A stretch of 64,000 nucleotides of DNA from Ottelia alismoides (taxonomy: Eukaryota; Streptophyta; Magnoliopsida; Alismatales; Hydrocharitaceae): positions 248,001 to 312,000 of the forward strand of contig JAZKJV010003276.1 of NCBI GenBank assembly GCA_037367405.1, given 5' to 3'. The notes below the pieces were generated by a model. It saw nothing but the letters and a program-made list of their open reading frames with translations. It was not told the origin of the DNA and ran no database searches. Shown in pieces: positions 53,241-64,000 of this stretch (position 1 is the stretch's first letter; each line of letters opens with the position of its first letter). Both the position numbers and the translations under genes were made by a program.

Positions 53241-55912
53241 AACTAAATACGGAATTAAAAAAATGCATTTAAGAAATCTACATAGAAAACATAAACAACA
53301 CAACTCTAATTGAAGGATATGGGAAGATCCTTAAGCGCATTACGGAAGCGTGAGAATCGCAACGTATGCGATCGGGAGAGACTAATCGTACTAGCTGCTC
53401 GAGGCAGCGAGATTTTAAAAATTTCAAAGATGAAACCATGTGATCCAATAACACTTCTTAGATCGTTTCATCTAAACCACAAACAAGTATCAGGTTTACC
53501 TCTTGAAGTGTGGTTGCGATCAAGCCTCTAAACGAAGAAACCTCCTGTCTCAAGTCCTATCCAACGAAGGAGACGCTTGCGAGTGTGTTGATGAGACGCG
53601 TGCTCCTCGCAATCCCAGTTGATGATCCAAATGGTGAATCTCCTGATCTCGTCACACAAGATCTGACGTTCTCTTCACGAGCAAGGCACTCTGAAGGAGA
53701 CGAAGATCCATGAGCAAATGATCTGATAACATAACAATGATGCTGTGGGATGATGACTCTCTCTAGGGCTCCATGGTGGATGATCACAATGAGAGAGAGG
53801 AAGAGAGACTTGGCATGCAGAGAGAGAGAGAGAGAAAGCGAGAGAGGGCAATTATTTGATTAACTTGAAGAGAAAAGGGTGCCTCTTCTTATATAGTATT
53901 TTGGGATCCATGGATCTCAATCCATGGACAACACAAAACCAATGGTTGAAATTGATTTGTGTTTCTTTCAAAGACCATGATTTTGTTGTAAAAATACAAC
54001 AACAATTAATTTAATTTAATTAAATATATTTAATAATCAATATAATTTAATTGCAAATTAAATCAATTAACTTTCAAGATAACTGGGAAGAAAATTGGCC
54101 TCATCCCTAAAAAGTGAGGACGGCCACCCATTCCTTTTAGGACTTGGTGACCGTCCACCACCTTTGAATGGAGGAGGCAATCTTTTTCCAATTCATGAGA
54201 TTACATTATCTCATGAAAATATCCAATATTATATTCACAAAAATAATTCTTAATTATCTTGTGAATATTGAAATCATGCCATTGGAAATTTATAAATCAC
54301 ATTCACAACCCAAAATAAAATGGAAATTCTATTTTCAATTAATTATCCAATGTGAATCCAATTCACATCAATAATAAATCAACAAATATAAATTACAATC
54401 GGCTCTCTCTTATATATTATAAATCACATTTATAATATATTTATGATCAATATGGATAGTGCTATCCACATTCTTCATATCCATGATAATTAAATTACAT
54501 TTAATCATCTTGGATCTCTATTCTCATGTGCCCAAATAATATGAATCACTTTCACATTATTCACATCTTTGATAATTAAATCACATTTAATTATCTAATA
54601 TAACTCTCCTTATAATATTAATCAAATTCATATTATTCATGATAATTAAATCATATTTAATTATCAATTTTCTCAATGCCCAGATACATAAGGATAATGC
54701 GCTTTCTCCGTGGATACTTGGAGATAAGGACATGACGATTGCATTATTCTACGTATAGTGACTTGGATACTGAGATCACATCTCAAATCTAGATCTTGCG
54801 GACCTCTCATAGATGCTTAATTAAATCAAGACCGCAAATCTAATCTTCTCATTGCATCTGAATCACATTTAGATCAATGTCCAATATTTGGACCTAGATC
54901 AGATCACTTCCCTAATGAGAGGAGTCTCTAAAATCCACACCCATTTCATCACTCCCTAGGAATGGAAGCATCTTGGTTATACAATTTTTTATGATCACAT
55001 CACCCTCAGGTATTCCTGATACCCATACATCTTGCATACTGGAAGACCCAGAATAAACCTGAAGTATGAGATCAATTTTTCACTGTCTACTTCAGGATTA
55101 AATCATTAAGTTTTTCATTCGATTATTGTGAGTCGGTATCGATTATATACTTTGCAAAAGCATATATCATACCTAGGTGCTGATCATATACTTTCCAAAA
55201 GCATATATCAAACCTTACAAATTTAGTCAAGCTTCCAAAGCGAGATGGCCGTGCACAGAATTTGATTCTTCCCAACATCTCATGAGTGAGATCATGTCCT
55301 CTGGCGCAGTAAATGAACCTGTATGATCCCTTTGAGAGATAGTATTACTCATATGCCCTTGTATGCACACCAGCACGTCGGTGTAAAGATCTTGGTTAGG
55401 TCATCAACCTATTGGTCTGCCAAATGTACATACTTAGACATTACTATAACCCATCTGTCTCCGGTCAGAGGATGCGTGCCTATATCATGACAACATACGG
55501 CATAGGTCTTTGGTTATCTCGATCTCATTAAGTTAACTCTTTGTCCTAACTTATCTAACACCTCAGAATCTCTATTCCTACGCAGAGGACCTGCATCAAG
55601 AGGTCGGTTAGATATCAGCCTTTGGAGAAAGGATTGCCATTTCCTTCTCAGGCAGGAGATCCTCTCTTAATAATCATTCAACGGTGCTTGATGAGTCCTC
55701 AATCTAACTCTTTAGATATTCATCCAAGCACAAGCCTCCATGATTAAACAATTGAATCAACAACTATATGATCATTAAGATGTCTATGGTACATTACCCT
55801 AATTGTACTAAGGGACCTAATATGAAAATTAATTATTCTTCATTTCAGATCAAGGAATGATATTTGCAATAATATTTATTGCATAATGGCTCGCCGTGGG
55901 CTCACATGTCCA
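53240..55912 (-). mobile_element. 3' LTR of a Ty1/Copia element
   Basis: The sense start TGGACATGTGAGCCCACGG at 55912 follows a polypurine tract (sense GGGCTAGTGGGAGATTAT), a combination common in plant Copia elements. The LTR reads leftward through a TATA box (53888-53896) and G/A-rich leader-like DNA. The left end is uncertain: no clear CA end or target duplication was found, and 53240 is a working estimate. The LTR is A/T-rich and without genes. Confidence 0.6.
53888..53896 (-). promoter_or_regulatory. TATA box in the Copia LTR
   Basis: Sense CTATATAAG, about 2.0 kb into the LTR and upstream of an AG-repeat-rich leader. Good match to a plant core promoter; the start site is not visible. 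Confidence 0.45.
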
Positions 55913-57854
55913 ATAATCTCCCACTAGCCCAAAGAGTCATTAATGGGCTAATCTTTAAACCCACACTGATGTGACAATCATAAGCTATTTTGAAAAATAT
56001 CTAGGTAAGCTGATTAGCCACTTTATTCATGAGAGACTACGCCAAGTCCTTTTACGAACTTGCATATGTCCTAGTAACAGTGCTCACATCCAATGCGAAT
56101 GTTGCTTCTTACGCAACCATTACTCAATCTTGTTAATTATAGTGTCTTTAACACACTACAATTCAATAGTCATTATAACCAGTATTTCCATTATCCTTAT
56201 CAGAATATCCTTATTCCCAGAGATCTCTATCTACTAAGGTATCCACAGTTTAGACCTATTAGATCTCTATCTATAAAGTCTTAATTTCTTGAAGATGAGA
56301 GTTCAAGATCACTATCTCTAAAGTCTTGCCATCTTTGAAGATATTGTTATTACTGCAATCAAGTATTTTATCTCCATTAGGATTAGTAACATCTTACTAC
56401 TCCCACTAATGGCATACATCTGACTTTTGTACACATCTAGCATCCACTGAGCTTCCCAAAGCTGATGCACTATGGCATGTAGCTTTGGTATTCACATCCT
56501 CAACTCTTTGAGGTGCTATCTCTTTAGATAGGTTAGTACCATATTTTAAGGGAAAGAAGTCTTTCTTAGACTTTTCCAGAAAATGGAAAATGTCCAACGT
56601 GTAACACTAATGTGACGGTCCCAATACCTTCTTTTCTTTACTTCTGAATAACTTCAGAACTAAGATCTAAGAAGTATCCTTGATATCATATCTTAAGGCA
56701 TATAATATCCAGTCTATAAACAATTATTATCCTCATATCATTTCAAATGATTAGGCATCTACATTTAGCACGATGAATACAATGGCACTCCCACTAAGCT
56801 TCACAGGGTTCATTAAGATTCTATCTGAAATTATAACATTTATAATTTAATAAAATCTAATGTTCCAACTACAAGAAGCTTATTGATTCCATAGATGGAG
56901 TTCCTTTAGCTTGTACACCTTGATTTCTTCAACTATGAAGCCCTGGGGCTACTTCATGTAATATCCTCAGAGAGGTATTCATAGAGGAATGCAATCTTGA
57001 CTCACATCTTGAAGATGCCAAAGTAAAGTTGTGTAGCTATAGTTAGCAATATTCAGATGGGTTTAAGCATGGTCATTGAAGAGCAAGTCTCATTGCAAGC
57101 GATGTCTTCTCTTAGATGTGTATCTCATGGATACGAGCCGTGCTTTGAAGGTCTCTACCTTCTCATCAGGTTCCCTCTTTCTCTTAAAGATCCATTTACA
57201 CCTAACATGTTTTACCCTTATAGGTGGATCCTTGAGGGTCCATATACAACACTTGTATATGATGTCTACTTTAGACTTTACTGCTAACATCCATATTTCC
57301 ATGTCATGATCTTCAGAAGCTTCATCACATGAAGTAAGATCATTATAATGCTTAACTGACACATGAAATCCATACTCAAACTCATTTGAAGAGGTATTAG
57401 AGTTTCATCTTTAATTGTCCTTTTAGTTTTCGATTTCAGGAGCCTCACTTTCTTTTCAATATTCAATGAGTTCCTTCATTTTAATATTGATTCTCAAGAG
57501 TCTCATCCTCTAAGAATCATATCCTTAGAGATGAAATCTTGTAAAAATCTCAAGGTCATAAGGTAGGTATCCAATACCATCCTTTAATTTCCTAATGAAT
57601 CAACACTTTCTGGTGTTAGATTCCAGCTTACTTGGATGGAACCTAATTAAGGATATATATATTGTAGTCTCTACTACATATATACCTTGGAAACTAAAAG
57701 GTAGTTATGCTAATATTCATTATTGATCAAATCATGTAACGCATGATCCAACTGTATCTCCCCATAACTCTATTGAGTTTAGGTGTATCAGGAGAAGTGA
57801 GATAGGAATGATATCCATATCTCCATAAGGTATGCCTTGAATTCACCTAATAGG
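55913..57854 (-). pseudogene. Decayed Copia pol (integrase end, RT, RNase H)
   Basis: Minus-strand remnants in Copia order. At 57090-57362: a junction segment, then CKWIFKRKREPDEKVETFKARLV, split here as CKWIFKRKREPDEK and VETFKARLV, the start of the Copia RT. At 56406-56597: KKDFFPLKYGTNLSKEIAPQ and SASALGS, the motif between RT and RNase H. The intervening frames hold many stops. The N-terminal part (gag, protease, most of integrase) is absent because element 4's LTR starts at 57855, so the remainder may lie beyond that element, outside the window. Confidence 0.7.
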
Positions 57855-58492
57855 TGATGAATATCCATTTCATCACCTTTATTCTATCATTTTGGCCTTA
57901 AAATCCTAGCTAATGCATGCAAGTAGCATCAATACGTACAAAATGGCATTCATCATTTAATGCAATTATTGTGTGAATAATACTGTTTTTAATGCCAAAA
58001 TTATAAAGAAAAGAAAAGAAAAAAAAATGAAATATCGAAGATATTTTATGACCATAAACATCGAGACCAAGTCAAGAATTGAGTTGGTCGACGAGGAATA
58101 AAGTAAGGGGAGATAAGGGCCAGAAATAGAATAAAAACCCAATTCTTTTATTCATTATTTATGCATTTTTGACATCTATTTTATTATTTATTATTTATTC
58201 ATCAAATGAAGGAACTTTGTACATAAAAGCTGTGGACAATAATGTAAATAAAAATACAAAATTGAGTTTGTACAAAGATAATATACAATGTTCATTTTAT
58301 ACACAAAATAAAAAGCTAAAAACCTAACTTCCCATACCCATATCTTTCAAATAAAAACTCAAAACATATCAAAATCACCTCTAATTGTATACAACTTTTC
58401 ACAAGCTATTTAAGATGATGGTTGCAATTTTTTTGGAGTTACTGTGTGAAAGATAGGTTTTGGGCCCTCATTGTATATTATACCGATTAAAA

Positions 58493-58502
58493 TATATAAA
58501 TA
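58493..58502 (+). promoter_or_regulatory. TATA box, LTR of element 4
   Basis: TATATAAATA, about 640 bp into the LTR and 20 bp before the W-box inverted repeat. Position and sequence fit a core promoter; not demonstrable here. Confidence 0.4.
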
Positions 58503-58521
58503 CCAATCACGTTAGGTCACG

Positions 58522-58540
58522 AGTTGACCGCCAGTCAACT
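58522..58540. promoter_or_regulatory. W-box-type inverted repeat, element 4
   Basis: AGTTGAC-CGCCA-GTCAACT, 7-bp perfect arms, followed by CCCCCTCTACTCCGGA. Equivalent to 11416-11432 in LTR X. Confidence 0.4.
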
Positions 58541-58556
58541 CCCCCTCTACTCCGGA

Positions 58557-59918
58557 TTTGATGCGAGTCCAAACCGTAATAAGAATGCCTATTCCTATAG
58601 TCTCTTACGTATGGATCTAGTCAAATTAATAATGTCAATAATTCGGATCTGAGACCGCGTGTCGCTAGTGGTCATATACAGTACGTGCAGGACTCGTTGT
58701 GGCAGGCACCGATTGGCATAAAAGACCGAACCTTGGTCTCATTCCTGAATAACTAACAACTGGTTCTTCACGATTAATAACAACTACTGTTTAGGATGAT
58801 TTTGTTGAATGCACACCACCACACAGATAGGTTTAAAAATTCTATTTTACATACCGCATGGAGAGAGTTGGAAAGCACTGTAAGTCCTCTAACTTAGCAT
58901 GCATCATTAGGTTCAATGGTGACTTTTCCCTCATTGAATCGACTTGCACGACTTTTTCGCTATCTCCCTATGATTTTGAGCACTTAGGACTTAAATGAGG
59001 ATCTACAAAAAGTTAGGCGATTGTATGAAAACAGACTCAAAAAAAGTGAAAACCCAAAAAATAAAATAAGGGGACTGCTAAATAAACTTTGGCCTTAATT
59101 AAAATCTGTAATAGACTATCATTATTTTGGGTTCATAAAGCCCTCATTGTTTTCATATACCTTAGGAAGGGACCAAAACCCCTCCCATGAACGAGGCACG
59201 ACCCGCTAAGAGTTAGAGCCAAAAACCCAGTCTGTAACTGCCTTGTGTATCACCTAGATTTCCGAAGTAATGGCGCTTCTATCGTATGTGCCCGAGTAGG
59301 TCCTTGTCGACGATGGTGTTCCCGCCTTGTGTGGAACATCGACATGGTCTGAAGTACTGAGCATAGGCCATGCCTTCACGGGGGTGCCTGTCCCATCGAT
59401 TTGTGTCCGAGTAGGTTCTTGCACGCTTACGGGTGATTCCGTTGAGAGTGAGAACCAAAGTAGCAGCTTCGCCTATCGATTTCCTCTCTCTATTTCTTTG
59501 GCTGAGTAGGAATCCAAGAAGGGTTACAAGGACCTCAAAAAGTGCAGACAATACGTTACAAAGGAGGAGGACAAGTACTGGATACTTTTCTGGCAGTACT
59601 CTCTCTCCTATAGGGTTAGCGTGCTAAGGACTTGTTATAAGATATGTCTGAAATAACAACTCTAAAACTGAAAAGATAATAAATAGTCGAACCTTCACGA
59701 CTTTACATGGTGTGAGTTGGCGAGCCCAATTTTGAATTGTGTTTGTATGGATCTATATTAAGGTTCAAAGATCAAGTCTCGCACACTTGCGCAAATTTTG
59801 TCACATGTTCCTCCCTTTGACCCCCGCTCAGTTTCGAGCCTTTCTACTGTTTTACAATCCAATTTATTCCTTGTTAATCACCATATCTTTCTTCCAGCAT
59901 TTATCATCCTCTTGCTTC
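58557..59918 (+). other. Leader of element 4 (5' part deleted)
   Basis: Aligns in inverse orientation with 21080-22430 of element 2. Contains donor-like ACT|GTAAGTCC (58880) next to AGCATGCATC, the altered form of the TGCATGCA palindrome. No PBS is present. No gene. Confidence 0.6.
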
Positions 59919-62680
59919 ATGATGTCAATCCATGGATGGTTTAGTCGAGACCCCGCCGACGCCTACATCGATTCCATGGACTCGACCTCAACAATAATTC
60001 GAGGCGATTCCCGAGAAACCGATCCGGACCTTCTGGGTTGATCTCCAGATTCATTGTCTTCTACCCTTCCTTTTGACCACCCAATGAACCGAGATCACTC
60101 TTGTCCCACCTTCACCATTGTGTATGAACGTCGATTGTAGTCCATATCCTTTTTCATTCACAACACTCTGGGATTGACCTTAATTCCAGATTCATCTTGG
60201 CAGCTGGGATTTAATTACAAGAATGTCTGATTGGGGATTTTTCGCATTGTAGATAGAAGACAACCCCAGTCCTGGATCCCAATCCATAACTCATCTCCTC
60301 AGATTCAGACCCTGAAATGGCACCTCAAGGAAGAGGAAAGGGTCAGCAACCTCCCCAACCTGAGTAAGGAGAAATGCCTAATCAGAATCAGGTAAACACA
60401 CAGTTATTGACATCTATACAAGCCATCCAGCAACAACTGACAGAGTAGGCCCTGGAAAAGACTGCGTTCCAGGATATGCTGAATGATGTCATGAACAGAC
60501 AAGGAGGAGGAGGAGGAGAAAGACCAGGAGGAGGAGGTGGTAGACCCTGTGATAATCCAGATGAGGAAAAGCTTGAACCAGGAAGGCCGAAACCTACGTT
60601 GAAAGAGACATACAACCCTGAAGATAGCCAAATGACTGAGTGGATCTGCATACCACCGGTGCATGCTCACTTTGAGCTAAAGCCTCACTTCCTTGCTCTT
60701 CTTCCTTCTTTCCACGGGAATACCAATGAAAAACCTTACATTCACATTCGGTAATTTTCACGCATCCGTCGTACTATCCACTACCCCGTTGTCCCTTTGG
60801 ATGTAGTGAAGATGATGGCGTTCCCCTTCAGTTTACAAGACAAAGCCCCCTACTGGGTTAACCATCTGGGAAAGGTTGTGACGACATGAGAGGAATTGAA
60901 GTCCGCATTCCTACACAAATTTTATCCTCTCGATCGGCTCAATCAGATGTGAGCAAGAATCGGTAATTTCTCTCAGGGGGGCCACGAGACTATTCATGAA
61001 GCCTGGGAGATGTTCACATATCTACAGGAGAAATGCCCCCACCATGAAATTCATAGGACCAACTTGGTCTAACACCTTTTCAGGGATGAATGTAGAAAGC
61101 CAAAGGCTCGTCAACGCAACATGTGGGGGTTCCCATTTTAACAAGGACGCAGATGTAGTTTGTCATATTTTTGAGGAAATGGCCGAAAGAGAGGCTACCC
61201 TCTCTTCATCCAAGGTATTAAAGTAGCCCTACATCCTCCAGAAGCAAGTTCACATGGCAACGTCCTGTGAGGTAGAGAGAGATGAGATATCCAACCTTAT
61301 CATCATTGGGGGCCATCTCTCGAAAGTTGATATCATTGAGAAACGATCACATGATCTCGAGAAACTTGCTGCGATAAAAAAGAGGACGTAGAATCTCGAT
61401 AAACTGGACTAGATCACCAAGCAGTTGTAACTGCTGGTGGGCACCATTAGCTCTGTCCAGTCGGTGACACCATCAACAGAAGCTCCAGCTGAGAAGAAGG
61501 ACGATCCATCACCGCCACATCAACCTCAACCGAGCCAGTAGCCACCGACAGTCTAGCACATGTATTACGTGCAGACGCCCGATCAGGGCTAGCCGCAATA
61601 ACAGATGGTCATTTACCGGCTTAGTTTTCTTCCATCATCTGATCCAGCCTTCCCACCACCACCCTGGATCCAAGAAGTCAATGGTGTATGGAGCAATGAT
61701 GCACATCTAGCTCGTCCTACCAGACACCCCCAAGGCTAGCAACATGCAAATCAACAGTACCACCAACCACAGGGTGGTCGTTTTGAGCAGTCCTCGCAAC
61801 CCCTGCCTCAGCATCATCAACCTCCAACAACAACCAATGGAGGCAGAATCAGTACTACCAGCAGCCGCAGTACCGACAACCACATACATACCACCAGTAT
61901 GCAGTTGCTCCACCTCTACAATATCAGCAGTGTCCTCCTCCCTCCTACCATTAGTATCATCTTCCTCCACCTCCTCAGCACCACTAATAGTCGCAGCCTC
62001 AGTTTCCAAACACTCGGCAACAACGTGGTCTGCACGCTGAACCTACCGAGGCTAGTCCCGTGAACCTAACCCTTGACTGCCTGACCCAGCTCATCAAAGG
62101 CCTTACAGATATGACAAAGAAGCTCGACGACCTCACCGTCACCAAAACCACCATTCTGACGCTGGTCGAAGCCAACCCCAATAACTTCAAGAGAAAGGAG
62201 CAGGTAGAATGTGATGCCCAGTCTATGCTTGTAGAGTTGGATAGTTGTACTATTGCTTTATCTAGTGCTGTAACTCTCAGGAGTGGTAGGGCCTTGCCTC
62301 CGCCTGCCACCAACAAGGGGACAAATAAATCTTCAGGTGAATCGTCATCTTCTACATCAACCGTGCCAGCTACAGGAGCGGGTGAGGAAGAAGGAGGAGC
62401 CATTCCAGCAGCGACTCACCACCATCTCCATTGCCAAAAAGAACGAAAAAATCAAAAAAAGCCAAAAGAACAAAAAGAAGATCATCGCCAAAGCGAAGCC
62501 ATGCTAGCCATGGAGGAACCTCCAGCAGCAACCGATCCTACGCCAGTTGACGGAGCGGAGGCCCCACTTTTTGCTTGTCAACCTGCATCAGAATCTTCAC
62601 TTCATATTGCACATCTTTTTGTGATCCAGAAGTACAAGATATTGTGGACAAGAATTTTATTGTAAATAAGAACTCTGTTT
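59919..62680 (+). pseudogene. Decayed gag of element 4
   Basis: Starts with two adjacent ATGs at 59919 and 59922 (MMSIHGWFSRDPADAYIDSM) and is stopped after DPDLLG. Resumes as SDSDPEMAPQGRGKGQQ near 60317, then IQAIQQQLTE followed by TAG, then DMLNDVMNRQ and a Gly-rich run. The Retrotrans_gag core (60740-61230) has several stops but keeps CGGSHFNKDADVVCHIFEEM. The P/Q/T-rich segment and LVEANPNNFKRKEQVE (62060-62300) follow, with LRSGRALPP near 62275. Same order as the intact Gag; no CCHC knuckle is visible. Non-functional. Confidence 0.78.
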
Positions 62681-64000
62681 CTGATTTCGACACTATACAT
62701 ATTCTTTTTCTTGATGCAATAGAAAAATCCAAAAAAATTACAAAAAGAAAAAGTGCATTATATGATCCTGGAGTTGTAGACATTATTAATAATTTGACTG
62801 TTGATATTCTGTTAATGAAGGCCATGGAGTACATTCCAACTGTGAAGAAAGGTTTGAAAGAGGCATGTACGAGCAAGCGTCGCCCAGCACGAAACAACAG
62901 ACGCCGGCAAGTTGAGAAGCACGTTCTCACCATGGCCACTGTTGTAGCCATCAACAACCTCCTACAGAAGAAGCATGACAAAGGAGCTCCTCTAATCAGT
63001 TACGAGATTTTTGATCCAGTCTTTGAGCGCCCTCATCATTAGTGCAAGAATTTGGACTAGGTTCTCTCAAACAAACATGAATGATCCTTAAGTTTGCGGA
63101 CCGATCTATCAAATGACCTAGAGGTCTTTTGGAAGATGTCATGGTAAAGGTGCGGGAGATGCAATTTCAAATTGATTTTGTGGTCCTTGATATGGACTCA
63201 CTCGCATCCTTACTCCAGACTCCTATTATCCTGGGCTGGCCATTCCTGCGCACTTCAGAAGCCATGGTTGTCTATGGGTCTGGCACGATCACCTTCATCT
63301 CGGGAAACAACAGAATCACCATAGGCATGATCAGTGAGCCTAAAGTCGTAACTGATAAGGGACATGTAGCTATAGATTGTGACTTCATTGCAGAATTAGA
63401 GATGCCCAACTCTCTTTGAATGATCCTTGGACACAGGAAATCCTCTCTCTCGAGGAGGACATGGAAAGCACAGTTGATGCAGGCTCCGATGACATTTGGG
63501 AGACAGAGTCAAACTTGCTGATGCAACTCTTTGACACCGATGATTCACTCCAGACCGAACACAACGATCTCATCGCAGATCCGTTTGACACATTCTCAAA
63601 ATCTCAACAGAATACTGAGTTCAGCAACTCTGCAAAAGTTCAGGAAACACATCCTCCCACCAGCACTATTTCCGAAGTGACTGATAAGTTGTCCAGATCA
63701 GAACCTGAGCTCAAGCCATTTACAACAGGCCTGAAGACGCTTTCCTTGCGTGCGCAGAAAATATGTATCCGGTCATCATCAACAGGAGGCTGGCCCTGGA
63801 GCAAGAATCTTGACTTCTTGAGGTTCTGGAGAAAAACTGCAAGGCACTTGGTTGGCATGTATCAGATCTTCTCGGGATAAATCTTACGTTGTGTTCACAC
63901 CACATTTACCTGGAAGAAGATGCCAAGCCGTCCCGTAAATTTCAAAGAAGATTGAATCCAAATCTCACGGATGTCTTCATGAAAGAAATCACAAAATGGT
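62681..64000 (+). pseudogene. Decayed protease and start of RT, element 4 (runs off window)
   Basis: Reads AMEYIPTVKKGLKEACTSKR and VLTMATVVAINNLLQKKHDKG upstream of protease. The protease active-site block is deleted: FDPVFER is followed directly by sequence corresponding to PSSLLTEF, with a frame change, so the catalytic D-S-G is gone (near 63030-63040). Two Arg codons of the family appear as TGA within the next 90 bases. The flap region IDFVVLDMDS and GWPFLRTSEAMVVYGSG (63129-63419), the acidic linker (63416-63880) and the RT start HHIYLEEDAKPSRKFQRRLN follow to the window end. Confidence 0.8.

Larger units (their letters stand above)
57855..58556 (+). mobile_element. 5' LTR of element 4, first part only
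   Basis: The start TGATGAATATCC then CCTTTATTCTATCATTTTGG matches the sense start of the young LTR and of LTR X. Further matches include GGAATAAAGTA-GGGGAGAT and TTTTTGGAGTTAC. A TATA box lies at 58493-58502 and a W-box inverted repeat at 58522-58540. The LTR stops near CTCCGGA (about 58556); its downstream part and the PBS are missing. Confidence 0.65.
57855..64000 (+). mobile_element. Element 4: decayed plus-strand Athila-like element (continues past window)
   Basis: Plus-strand relative of element 2. Starts with LTR sequence at 57855 (TGATGAATATCC), jumps directly into leader near 58556, then gag, protease and the start of RT at the window end. Stops and deletions throughout. The body is an inverted counterpart of 18200-22430. 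Confidence 0.82.

Noticed and set aside
53310..53713. Short plus-strand ORFs (67-73 codons) near 53.3-53.7 kb
   Set aside because: They lie antisense in the Copia LTR. No domain or conserved frame.

Overview
This is repeat-dense nuclear DNA from a flowering plant. I see no host gene, no structural RNA gene and no bacterial-style operon. Nearly all of it is nested LTR retrotransposons. The main group is Athila-like Ty3/Gypsy: a Gag-Pol polyprotein with an EVFMDDF reverse transcriptase box, a WGIDFMGPFP integrase and a primer-binding site (PBS) complementary to plant tRNA-Asp. A Ty1/Copia remnant and one Mutator-like foldback element are also present. The species cannot be named from this sequence.

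Layout: (1) 1-10028, element 1, an old minus-strand Athila-like element: 3' UTR hairpins, decayed pol and gag, leader, tRNA-Asp PBS, and a 5' LTR cut at 10028. (2) 10029-14020, a plus-strand LTR of a different element ('LTR X') whose internal part is lost just inside its PBS; it carries a 392-bp foldback element with a 9-bp target-site duplication. (3) 14021-24610, element 2, another decayed minus-strand Athila-like element, with its 5' LTR interrupted at 24610. (4) 24611-52676, a young minus-strand tandem, LTR-internal-LTR-internal-LTR with a period of about 12.68 kb, bounded by one perfect 5-bp target-site duplication (GGCAT). Internal copy A has an intact 2216-codon gag-pol. Internal copy B has a frameshift and a nonsense codon in gag. 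(5) 52682 to about 53.24 kb, the apparent continuation of element 2's interrupted LTR. (6) About 53.24-57.85 kb, a minus-strand Copia 3' LTR and decayed pol. (7) 57855-64000, element 4, a plus-strand relative of element 2 with its LTR end and PBS deleted; it runs off the window.

The most interesting signal is not protein coding. Three diverged Athila-like families share a 3' UTR array of near-perfect stem-loops (CTATACTTAGGAT / ATCCTAAGTATAG). In element sense each is followed by a G-run that resembles the real polypurine tract. Several departures from perfect pairing are G.U wobbles only in the element-sense RNA. The leaders share a hairpin with a compensatory base-pair change and a TGCATGCA palindrome beside a splice-donor-like GT. 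Together these suggest a conserved set of cis-acting RNA signals (plus-strand priming, packaging or dimerisation, splicing). The LTRs also share a paired G-box arrangement (CACGTG-N6-CACGTG), and the young LTR carries a tRNA-Asp PBS-like sequence inside its own end.

All boundaries and comparisons were read by eye. Coordinates of terminal repeats, PBSs and target-site duplications are base-level. Those of decayed genes and of the Copia LTR's left end are approximate.
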